Below, piece after piece: positions 9,577-16,846 of a stretch of DNA of 64,000 bases. Source of the DNA: CAXMMR01 sp965198995 (GTDB lineage: Bacteria; Pseudomonadota; Alphaproteobacteria; Acetobacterales; Acetobacteraceae); assembly GCA_965198995.1 (NCBI GenBank), contig CBDAQG010000002.1:930001-994000 (forward strand), in the 5' to 3' direction. How positions within the stretch are numbered: position 1 is the first letter of the stretch; every line of letters starts with the position of its first letter. The position numbers and the translations under genes were made by a program. Below the pieces are notes generated by a model. It did no database searches, was not told the origin of the DNA, and saw only the letters and a program-made list of their open reading frames with translations.

Positions 9577-9681
9577 TCCTAACCCACAACTTCTACTTGC
9601 AGACCCTCTCAGCAGCACGCTATGAACGCGTATGTGGCGCTGTAGCGGCCGTTAAGGTCCCGGCTGGTTTGGAGACGCACA

Positions 9682-10428
9682 GTGTTGCGCTACGTTGGGC
9701 TGCTTGCTTTGCTGTTGGCGTCGTGTAGTGCGAGGCAGCCTCAACTCGTGCTGTCTGCCAAGAAGCCGCCCGCTCTGAGTCATGCCAAACCAGGCCTCGA
9801 CATTGCGAAGGTAGCCTTGCAAAGCGGGGCTTACGGTGCGGCGGAACATGTCGTCGAGGGCGTGTTGGCGGACAATCCGGACGATGTCGGTGCGCTTCTG
9901 CTGCAGGCGGAGGCGTTGCGGCAGACCGGCGACATGTTCGGTGCTGAGGTGGCCGTGAAGCATGCGTACAGCCTCAGGCCGAGAGATCCTGGTGTGCTGA
10001 TCGAGCTTGGTAAGCTGCAACTCGGCCATGATGCGCCGACGGCGGAACTGACGTTCAGGCGGGCGTTGTCCGAGGACGTGGGCAATCAAGCGGCGATGAC
10101 GGATTTGGGCGTCTCTTTGGACATGCAGGGGAAGCACGAACAGGCGCAGGCGGAGTATCGAGCCGTGCTGTTGCTCGGCACCGGCAATCAATTGGCGACG
10201 CGGGTGGACCTTGGTCTCTCGCTGGCCCTGACCGGCAACAGCCAGGAAGCGATCGCCGAGTTGACTCCTGTGGCGTCGTTGCCAAACGTCAGTCCGCGGG
10301 TGCGCCAAGACCTTGCGGCCGCGTTGACCTTGGCGGGCGACAAGCAACAAGCCAAGTCGATCCTGGGTCACGACATGTCCGAGGAGCAGGTTGCGTCGCT
10401 CATCAGCGGCTACGAGGCATTACGCTAG
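9682..10428 (+). CDS. tadD: TPR lipoprotein, TadD-like
   Basis: Outer-membrane lipoprotein thought to support secretin assembly in Tad systems. The 248 residues start with a lipoprotein signal (LLALLLASC, Cys about 15), followed by about five tetratricopeptide-type repeats from residue 40 to 240 (for example AEHVVEGVLADNPDDVGALLLQAEALRQTGD and AEYRAVLLLGTGNQLATRVDLGLSLALTG). Position directly after tadC fits TadD. It is the last pilus gene before the IS-rich region. Confidence 0.8.
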   Translation: MLRYVGLLALLLASCSARQPQLVLSAKKPPALSHAKPGLDIAKVALQSGAYGAAEHVVEGVLADNPDDVGALLLQAEALRQTGDMFGAEVAVKHAYSLRPRDPGVLIELGKLQLGHDAPTAELTFRRALSEDVGNQAAMTDLGVSLDMQGKHEQAQAEYRAVLLLGTGNQLATRVDLGLSLALTGNSQEAIAELTPVASLPNVSPRVRQDLAAALTLAGDKQQAKSILGHDMSEEQVASLISGYEALR

Positions 10429-10495
10429 CAGCCTGTCGGATTGGATTGTCACTGGAGGGACGTAGCGAGCTGCTGGAAGATCGGGAGTTGACCTT

Positions 10496-10990
10496 TCATG
10501 CTGCCTGCATCCGGGCCATTCGCCTGCAGTTGTAGGCCTGTGTGACGAAGCTCCACTCGGTTGCTGCGTTGGCCAGGCCACGGAGGCGGAAGCGCGTGAA
10601 GCCGATAGCGCTCTTGATGATGCCGAACACGGGTTCGACGGTCTGCTTGCGCATTTTGTATCGGGTTCTGGCATCGTCGGTTTCCAGCTTGGCTTCATGG
10701 CGATGCGCCAGGGTTCGGTAATCCGCCGCGGGGTTTTCGCTGCAGGTGGCGGCCGGACGTCGTAGGGGCGGTGCGGCTGGGTTCGGTCGATCGCGACCAG
10801 GGGTTCGATCGCGTTTGCCTGCAACGTCGCGACGGCGTCGGGCTGGTGACCTCCGGCGTTGATCGTGACGATCAGGATTGTTCGACTGTTTGGCATTGAC
10901 ATGGTGCTGGGGCAGGCACAGCCGGCCTCATGAGGGCAGGGCGCCTCACGTCGCTGGTATCGGATGGTGAGCGGGTAGAGTGTTACCATC
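10496..10990 (-). pseudogene. IS1182-like transposase C-terminal remnant
   Basis: Reading the minus strand with one frame change gives the C-terminal part of an IS1182-like DDE transposase: INAGGHQPDAVATLQANAIE in one frame, then RKQTVEPVFGIIKSAIGFTR and LANAATEWSFVTQAYNCRRM in another, ending at a TGA at 10496. The N-terminal half is missing. It lies 68 bp behind tadD and marks the left edge of the IS graveyard. Confidence 0.75.
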
Positions 10991-10999
10991 GTTGATCAG

Positions 11000-11955
11000 A
11001 TGCACCATGTCGGCGGCGTCGGCGTCGGCGCGGTCGGCCTACCCAACTGGTTGAGCGTGATGGATTGTCACTCGCATGAGCAGGCGCGTGGCCATCGCGC
11101 GGTTGCGCGCGTTTGCGGTGGTTCGAGGCAGCACTCGCCGCTGTGGGTCAAAGACTATCGCCTGAGCGGCAAGCTACCAAACCGGTGGGCGGTCGGTTTG
11201 CGCTGCCAGCGAAGCGCGACTGGCTGCTGGCGCGGATCGCGGCCGCCCCTGACCTGACCGGGCGGGCGCTGCGGGCGGAGTTGGCCGAGCGCGGCACCAA
11301 GGTGAGCTACGACGCGGTGTGGCGCTTTCTGCGCGAGGAGCGACTCACCTTCAAAAGCCTGCGTGCCGCCGAGCAGGACCGTCCGGACGTGGCGCGCAAG
11401 CGCGAGCGGTGGAAGCGCCATCAGCGCCGGGTTGATCCAAACAGGTTGGTGTTTGTCGACGAGACCTGGGCCAAGACCAACCTGACGCGCATCCACGGAC
11501 GTACCTTGCGCGGGCAGCGCCTGATCGCCGCCAAGCTGCCTGTGCGCTCGACCACGATGACCTTCCTGGCAGGCCTGCGAGCCGACGGCATCACCGCGCC
11601 GTGCGTGTTCGACGGCCCGATCAACGCCTGCCTGTTTGTGGCCTGGATGCGGCAGGTCCGCGTGCCGACCCTGCGACCCGGCGACATCGTCGTGCTCGAT
11701 AACCTTGGCAGCCACAAAGGCGCCGCGGTGCGACACGCGATCCGCCAAGCCGGCGCGCGTCTCTTGTGCCTGCCGCCCTGCAGCCCGGACCTGAACCCCA
11801 TCGAGATGGTCTTCGCCAAGCGCAAGACCCTGCTGCGCTAAGCCAACGAGCGATCCATCGCCAACGTCTGGCAGCGCATCGGCTCTTTGCTCCAACAGTT
11901 CACCCCAGCCGAATGCGCCAACTACGTCCGGCAAGCCGGTGACGACCCCGCTTGA
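11000..11955 (+). pseudogene. IS630-family transposase, frameshifted and prematurely stopped
   Basis: The frame from 11113 encodes most of an IS630 transposase: PDLTGRALRAELAERGTKVS, DPNRLVFVDETWAKTN (catalytic Asp), DIVVLDNLGSHKGAAV (second Asp) and SPDLNPIEMVFAKRK (final Glu). The N-terminal helix-turn-helix part lies in the frame from 11000 and is joined by a frameshift near 11180. A TAA at 11839-11841 cuts off the tail, which continues in frame as ANERSIANVWQRIGSLLQQF to a TGA at 11955. The catalytic core is nearly intact, so decay is recent. Confidence 0.87.
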
Positions 11956-11988
11956 TCCGGCGACGCTCTCATCGCCTCGGTAATCTGA

Positions 11989-12400
11989 TTGGCTTCGTGC
12001 TCGGTGGGTTCGATGGAGCGATGGATGGGCGTGGCGAGCGTGGTGAGCCGATTGGATTACTCAGCCTCTGAGCTGCGCAGTCTGGCCAGAAGCGAGGCTG
12101 GTTCAGTGGCGTGCCGCATCCTTGCTATAGCGCATGTGCTTGACGATGCTACGCCTGCGGCGGCGGCTGCTTTGTGCGGAATGGATCGGCAAACGCTGCG
12201 AGATTGGTGCATTGGTTCCATGCTGACGGGGTCGAGGGTTGGCCAATAAAGCCAGCCCTGGTCGCAGTCCGGCGCTCTCGGACGAACAGATGACGGAGCT
12301 GAGGCAGATCGTTCTGGCTGCGCCGGACCTTGCCAAGGACAAGGTGGTGCGATGGCGCTGCTGCGACCAACAAGGCCTGATTGCCGAGCGGTCCGGCGTA
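11989..12400 (+). pseudogene. IS630-family transposase, N-terminal fragment (left part of a split copy)
   Basis: Contains the helix-turn-helix region of an IS630 transposase of a different subtype from its left neighbour: SASELRSLARSEAGSVACRI, AAALCGMDRQTLRDWCI, then after indels near 12206 and 12237 ANKASPGRSPALSDEQMTEL and DKVVRWRCCDQQGLIAERSG. The homology stops abruptly at 12400. The continuation of this subtype (HERTVGQLLR...) is found at about 13646, so the copy appears split by an insert of about 1.25 kb. Confidence 0.8.
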
Positions 12401-12697
12401 GGAGCAAATGTAGCTTCAAGCCAGCAATTGGCACAGTCTCTAATACCGTTCCTGCAGGAGCGTCCGTTTGCGGACTTACCTCCTGATCCCACGGTGCCAC
12501 CGGATGGATACGAGTGGCGAGGTCAGCCTGGTAGTACGCCTGGAGACGGGAACGGAAACTATTATAATCTAGATACTGGGGAAAGCCTCAGGCCGGATAT
12601 AGATGATCAGCCAATCGGTCCGCATTAGGACTATAGAGCACCAGACAGCAACTAGTATAGATGGTTCCATAATGGAACGGTAGTGCCAAAAGCTTAA
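12401..12697 (+). pseudogene. Polymorphic toxin type 37-like C-terminal domain with two in-frame TAG codons
   Basis: In frame with the preceding transposase fragment, the sequence turns into a short toxin-tip-like domain: PPDPTVPPDGYEWRGQPGST, then YYNLDTGESLRPDIDDQPIG, PH, a TAG at 12626, DYRAPDSN, a TAG at 12653, and YRWFHNGTVVPKA before a TAA at 12697. The pattern WRG...GS...YYN..TGES..PD....IGPHWDYR.P...WYR matches what I recall of the polymorphic toxin type 37 family, and both TAGs fall where Trp is expected (TGG to TAG). There is no secretion or trafficking N-terminus, so this is an orphan tip. Activity in this family is predicted RNase; that is family knowledge, not seen here. Confidence 0.6.
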
Positions 12698-12705
12698 CTC
12701 GGAGT

Positions 12706-12987
12706 ATGCGTCACATGCCCCTTCTCATCGAGCGAAACTTGGGTGATGCTGGGTTGGCTTACATAAAAGACCGACTCACGAATGGCGGAGCTTTATCGAA
12801 AGCCTTGAGCGCAAGGTCAGGAGGTTGGACGAGAGCTTTTGCACCATTGCCGGCATCTTTAGCCAATCACGATGCATTGGCATTTGCTATTGGCGGGTTA
12901 GTTGGCGGACAAGATGTCCACGCTTGGCTCAGTGAAAAGCTGCAAGGCTACAAAGTGAGAGGTAGCCTTCTCATCGAGGATAGTTAG
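12706..12987 (+). CDS. Small protein behind the toxin domain, probable immunity protein
   Basis: A 93-residue protein that I do not recognise by sequence. It begins 9 bp after the end of the toxin domain (MRHMPLLIERNLGDAGLAYI; the second Met at 12715 is an alternative start), is not membrane-bound, and ends with LLIEDS. The immediate downstream position, small size and intact frame next to a broken toxin are what is expected of an immunity gene. Base composition is clearly more AT-rich than the flanking chromosome, which suggests transfer. Immunity function is inferred from context only. Confidence 0.5.
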   Translation: MRHMPLLIERNLGDAGLAYIKDRLTNGGALSKALSARSGGWTRAFAPLPASLANHDALAFAIGGLVGGQDVHAWLSEKLQGYKVRGSLLIEDS

Positions 12988-13645
12988 GCGCGACCCAACG
13001 ATCCTGTTGTGGGTAAAAACGACCGTTATGCATACTCATTAGTGGCAGCGTTGTTTATGGAGCGTCGCCGGCACAGAGCGGTAAAGTAAGTTTAGACAGC
13101 CTCTTTAAGCTATCAGGGAGCTTTCAGTATAGCGGATGTTTCGTGCTAGCTTCTCTGCCGTATGCAGGCGGAATGCCGTCGCTTGACGAAAAGATCCTTG
13201 ACGAATGTTTTTTCACTTTTGTGCTTACGATCGCGATGGAATTGTGGTGTGCGAGAAGGCCTAAGTCCGTTTCTGGCCGCTGCCGAGAACGAGGTGGCGT
13301 CTATCGCTACACTAATGACAACCAAAGAAAATTACATGCACGACTAGCAAATGTTCTGCCAGGCAGGGGATTAGTCATTCAGCGGAGCGGAGGTTCGCAG
13401 GAAGATGGTTTTGAAAGACGGCAGTTCTACAATGGTAAGGCATGTCTCGCGGACCGTTTGCGTATCGGCTCCTACACGACATCCAATCAGTTTTGCTGAC
13501 TCCACTCCCGAACTGCCGCCGCCTTGACCAACTCTGATTGACCAATCAAGTTTAGGGAGCCAGGCACATCTTCAGTCCAGCCTCCGGGATTTGAGTTTGC
13601 GACCGGCATCGGCCGCTCAGCGTTCGGCCACATACGTCACTTAAG
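12988..13645. other. AT-richer insert DNA; one doubtful open frame
   Basis: This segment lies between the probable immunity gene and the right half of the split transposase. The only frame of note runs from 13143 to 13499 on the + strand (118 residues, rich in Arg and Cys in the second half, no recognisable domain, no clear ribosome site). I cannot tell whether it is real. No transposase or integrase is present in the insert. Confidence 0.35.
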
Positions 13646-13971
13646 TTACGCGACGTGCATGAGCGCACCGTCGGCCAGTTGCTGCGCCTGCGCCTGACCC
13701 GGCTCCAGCCGCGACCGCGTAACCCCAGGCTCGACAAAGCAGCGCAGGCGCTTTTTAACAAGACTTTCCCGCCCTTGTCGCCGCGGTCTTGCCAGCGCGG
13801 GCGGGCGGCAAGCCGTTGGAGGTGTGGTTCGAGGACGAGGCGCGCGTGGGCCAGCAGGGCACCTATGGTGCCGTGTTGGGGGGCGTCGGTCACTGGTTTG
13901 GGCCGCTGATATTGCAGCGTGACCGGATCACGTCAGAGCCCGAACGTCTTCCGCCGCGGGCAGAACTCTGA
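13646..13971 (+). pseudogene. IS630-family transposase, right part of a split copy
   Basis: Starts with VHERTVGQLLRLRLTRLQPR (the linker following the N-terminal domain) and, after a frame change near 13790, continues ARAGGKPLEVWFEDEARVGQ with the first catalytic Asp (EDEAR). The sequence then degenerates and stops at 13971, so the second Asp and final Glu motifs are lost. The first residues match the point where the fragment ending at 12400 breaks off, so the two are probably halves of one gene. Confidence 0.75.
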
Positions 13972-14004
13972 TGCAAGCTGCTGGCGGGTGGGAGGCAGCA
14001 GCGT

Positions 14005-14220
14005 ATGGCACAGCCCTACTCGTCTGATCCGCGTCAGTGCGCCATCGCCCTGGTCGAAGCGGTCAGTCTCGCAGCGCCGTGGCGCGCTTGCTCGACTTTG
14101 GCAGGGCGAGCGTGGTCCTGTGGGTCAGCGGCTGCCGCTTGAGCGGCCAACAGGCTGTCAGGTCAAGGGGCGGTCGGGGTCGGCCATGTTGCCCGCGACG
14201 CCCGCAGCCGACCCTAAGCA
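14005..14220 (+). pseudogene. IS630-family transposase N-terminal remnant
   Basis: Begins MAQPYSSDPRQCAIALVEA and continues after a frame change with GQSRSAVARLLDFGRASVVL, the helix-turn-helix start of another IS630 transposase. The similarity fades after about 14200. It is the last of the IS fragments before the chromosomal genes resume. Confidence 0.65.
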
Positions 14221-14265
14221 CGGCGCTGTCGGACGGCCTCAGCCAAGATCCTCAAGTATACGTTT

Positions 14266-14316
14266 CCAAAGCCGCGGCTTTGGTGGGGTCAAGGGGCAAA
14301 GCCCCTTGCCTTCCTT
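14266..14316 (-). repeat. Double-hairpin repeat (stem type AAAGCC / CAAGGGGC)
   Basis: Read on the minus strand: CAAGGGGC-TTT-GCCCCTTG, linker ACCCCACC, then AAAGCC-GC-GGCTTT. It belongs to the dispersed intergenic family described under findings. The rest of the 14221-14439 gap shows no gene. Confidence 0.75.
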
Positions 14317-14439
14317 CCTCGCCAATCAGACGAAGACCGCTGCACGATCCGGGGCCTCACAGCCCCAGGAGGGGGCAGGGCAGAACCCTGGCCGTTCTTA
14401 ATGTTGCGTGTTCTCGTGCAACCCGGCGATGGACGCTGG

Positions 14440-14470
14440 CCGGTGCCGGGAGGGTGTCTCCCGGCACCGG
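14440..14470 (-). terminator. Strong GC hairpin behind the ferritin-like gene
   Basis: CCGGTGCCGGGAG at 14440-14452 pairs perfectly with CTCCCGGCACCGG at 14458-14470 (13 bp, 5-base loop). It starts 9 bases after the stop of the minus-strand ferritin-like gene. No T-run follows, so it is either a weak terminator or an RNA-protecting 3' structure. Confidence 0.5.
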
Positions 14471-14478
14471 TGCTGCTG

Positions 14479-15378
14479 TCAGGCGGTGGTGATGGCGCCG
14501 TGCACGCCGTCGGGGAAGAAGCCGCCGCTGGTCGTGCCGCCGAGGTAGACGACGCTCAGCACCTGCTGCGGCGTGCGGGCGAAGGCGAGCGAGTTGGTGT
14601 CGGTCGGCACGATGTTGACGGTGCCGTAAGGCTGGCCGTTGGTGGTCACGCCTTGATCGTCGGCCGGCGTCTTGAAGCCCGGGCCGGTGCCGGACACTGC
14701 CGCACGGGCGGCGGCTATTTTCGCCGTGTCGGTCGCCATGCCGTTTTGATAGAGCATCAGGCGCAGCTCGCCGGCATGGTAGGCCTCGACCGACAGGATG
14801 CCGGCGGCGGCGGCCAGGTAGGCCTTGCTGGTGATCGCCGGCGCGGCGCCGCTATAGGCCGTCACGCCGACGTCCTCGAAGACGAAGGCGCCGAGCAGGA
14901 ACGACAACTCGTCGGCGAACGGGTCGAAATCGTCGCTGAAGCCGGCGGCCTTGCCGAGCGCGAGGAATGCACTGGTGAAATCGATCGAGGGCTCGGCCAC
15001 CGCATACTTGCCGAGGCCGGCGCGCAGGTAGGCGACGTGGTTAAACTCGTCGGTCATGATCTCCTCAAGCGAGCCCTGCAGGGCCGGGCGGTCGAAGGAG
15101 ACGCGTCGGCCGCCGGTGACGGTGCCGGTTGAGCCGACGCCGCCGGTCATCTTGGCCGGCAGGCCGGCGCCGGTGACGCCCCGCATGTAGTACTCGGCCT
15201 CGAGATACTCGAGGTTGAGGGCGAAGTTCAGGATGTCCGGGTCGGTCAGCGCTGTGGCCGCCGAGGCGGGGGCAGGCGTTGCGGCCAGGGCGCCGAAGGC
15301 GAGCGCGCCGAGGCCGGCCTCGGTCATCAGGCGCCGACGGGTTCTCTGCGGGCTCGGCGTGCCGGTTTCAATGGTCAT
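14479..15378 (-). CDS. Ferritin-like domain-containing protein, Tat-exported
   Basis: 299-residue protein of the ferritin-like/desiccation-related (Rds1-like) group. The N-terminus carries a twin-arginine signal (TRRRLMTEAGLGALAFGALA) with an AxA cleavage site near residue 40, so it is expected in the periplasm. A four-helix region follows at about 45-215, with Glu and His residues in the helices (NLEYLEAEYYMRG, EIMTDEFNHVAYLRAGLG, ILSVEAYHAGELRLMLYQ) of the kind that bind a di-metal site. The C-terminal 80 residues are a loop-rich extension. The substrate is unknown. It stands alone, divergent from the RND operon. Confidence 0.8.
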   Translation of the reverse strand: MTIETGTPSPQRTRRRLMTEAGLGALAFGALAATPAPASAATALTDPDILNFALNLEYLEAEYYMRGVTGAGLPAKMTGGVGSTGTVTGGRRVSFDRPALQGSLEEIMTDEFNHVAYLRAGLGKYAVAEPSIDFTSAFLALGKAAGFSDDFDPFADELSFLLGAFVFEDVGVTAYSGAAPAITSKAYLAAAAGILSVEAYHAGELRLMLYQNGMATDTAKIAAARAAVSGTGPGFKTPADDQGVTTNGQPYGTVNIVPTDTNSLAFARTPQQVLSVVYLGGTTSGGFFPDGVHGAITTA

Positions 15379-15525
15379 TGATCTAGTCCCCTTTTGGGCG
15401 GTTGGCAGCGGACGGCGCGACGCTTGCGGCTGTCGCCGTTTGCCTTACCCAGGGGCAGGCCGATCGGATGTTTCGGTCTGATGACCATTTGGAGTTAGGC
15501 CAAGCCTGGTGAACGCCACGGATGC

Positions 15526-15578
15526 GGGTCGGGGGCGCCGCCGCCGGCGGGTCCAGGGTAGAGCCCTGCCTTTTTTCC
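15526..15578 (+). repeat. Degenerate double-hairpin repeat
   Basis: GGGTCGGGGGCGCCGCCGCC, then GGCGGGTCCAGGGTAGAGCC and CTGCC. It matches the intergenic family but with mismatches in both stems. It lies in the divergent promoter region between the ferritin-like gene and the RND adaptor gene. Confidence 0.55.
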
Positions 15579-15619
15579 AGGCTGCGAGCGCGCTTGCGAA
15601 GTGATATCTCTCGGCAGTG

Positions 15620-16843
15620 ATGAACCGGATCCTGCTCGCCGACGCCCGCAGCACGGTGCCGAATGGCCGCCGAGGCCTGTGGCTGGTAATGCTGCTCGTG
15701 CCCCTGGCGGCGCGGGCGACGGTGCTGCCGCAGGCGCCGGCGGTGAGCGTGGTGCCGGCGACGCAGGGCACCCTGGTCGAGCGGCTGACGCTCACCGGCA
15801 CCTATGTCGCGCGCGAGGAGGCGATGGTGGTGCCGCAGGTCGACGGGCTGGCGATCACGGCGGTGCTGGTGGAGGAGGGCGACCGGGTCGCGGCGGGCCA
15901 GGTGCTGGCGCGGCTGTCGCGTGACGCGGTGGACATCGCGCTGGCGCAGAACGCTGCCCAGATTGCGCATGCCGACGCGACGGTGGCGGCAGCGCAGGGC
16001 CAGATCGCCGAGGCGTCGGCCAACCGGGTCGAGGCCGACGCCGCGTTTGCCCGTACCAGCGCCCTGATCAGCCGTGGCGACGCCTCGCACGAGACCTTTG
16101 AGCAGCGCCAGGCGGGGCAGGCCGTCGCCGTCGCCCGCGTCACCGCCGCCGAGGACGCGCTGGCGCTGGCGCGGGCGGACCGGGCGCTGGCCGGAGTCGA
16201 GCGGGAGGAGCTGGCCGTGCGGCTCGCCCGCTGCGAGCTGCGGGCGCCGGTCGCCGGCCTGATCAGCCAGCGCGAGGCGCGGCTCGGCGCTGTGGTCGGC
16301 ACCGCGAGCGGACCGCTGTTCCGGATTGTGACCGACGGCCTGATCGAGCTGGAGGCGTCGGTGCCGGAGGCGCTGCTGACGGCGCTGCGCCCTGGCCAGG
16401 CGGCCCGGCTGATCGTGGACGGCCGTGAGCTGCCCGGGCGGGTCAGGCTGATCGCGCCGCAGGTCAGCCAGCAGAGCCGGCTGGGGCGGGTGCGCATCGC
16501 GTTCGACCCGCCGCTGCCGGCCGGCGCGCCGCCGCCGCCGACCGGGCGCTTCGGGCGCGCCGTGGTCGAGGTCGATCGGCGCGACGGCGTGCTTGTGCCG
16601 CTCTCGGCGGTGCTGTTCGGCGCCGACGGCGCGCATGTCGCCGTGGTGATGGCCGGGCCGGATGGTCCGACCGCGCGGATGCGGACCGTCGTGGTCGGGC
16701 TGCGCGATGACAGCCGGGCCGAGATCGACAGCGGCGTCGCCGCGGGCGAACAGGTGGTGGCGTTGTCCGGCACCTTCCTGCGCGACGGCGACCGGATCAC
16801 GCCGATCGCCGCCGCGCCTGCCGCCAGCGTGGCTGAGCGCTAG
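15620..16843 (+). CDS. RND efflux periplasmic adaptor subunit (HlyD/MFP family)
   Basis: Periplasmic linker between an RND pump and an outer-membrane channel. The 407 residues have a signal segment (LWLVMLLVPLAARA), a split biotinyl-lipoyl domain (about 60-95, VDGLAITAVLVEEGDRVAAGQVLA; returning near 210 with CELRAPVAGLISQREA), an alpha-helical hairpin (about 100-195), a beta-barrel domain and a membrane-proximal domain ending in GEQVVALSGTFLRDGDRITP. The ATG at 15620 is preceded by an in-frame GTG at 15617. The RND pump gene follows after 3 bases. No outer-membrane factor gene is in the window. Confidence 0.9.
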   Translation: MNRILLADARSTVPNGRRGLWLVMLLVPLAARATVLPQAPAVSVVPATQGTLVERLTLTGTYVAREEAMVVPQVDGLAITAVLVEEGDRVAAGQVLARLSRDAVDIALAQNAAQIAHADATVAAAQGQIAEASANRVEADAAFARTSALISRGDASHETFEQRQAGQAVAVARVTAAEDALALARADRALAGVEREELAVRLARCELRAPVAGLISQREARLGAVVGTASGPLFRIVTDGLIELEASVPEALLTALRPGQAARLIVDGRELPGRVRLIAPQVSQQSRLGRVRIAFDPPLPAGAPPPPTGRFGRAVVEVDRRDGVLVPLSAVLFGADGAHVAVVMAGPDGPTARMRTVVVGLRDDSRAEIDSGVAAGEQVVALSGTFLRDGDRITPIAAAPAASVAER

Positions 16844-16846
16844 CCT

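Noticed and set aside
13143..13499. 118-codon frame in the toxin insert as a second toxin or immunity gene
   Set aside because: No domain, no clear start signal, and composition changes midway; not enough support to call it a gene.
14401..15132. A + strand frame of 243 codons over the ferritin-like gene
   Set aside because: Antisense to a gene with Tat signal and ferritin-like motifs; no ribosome site.
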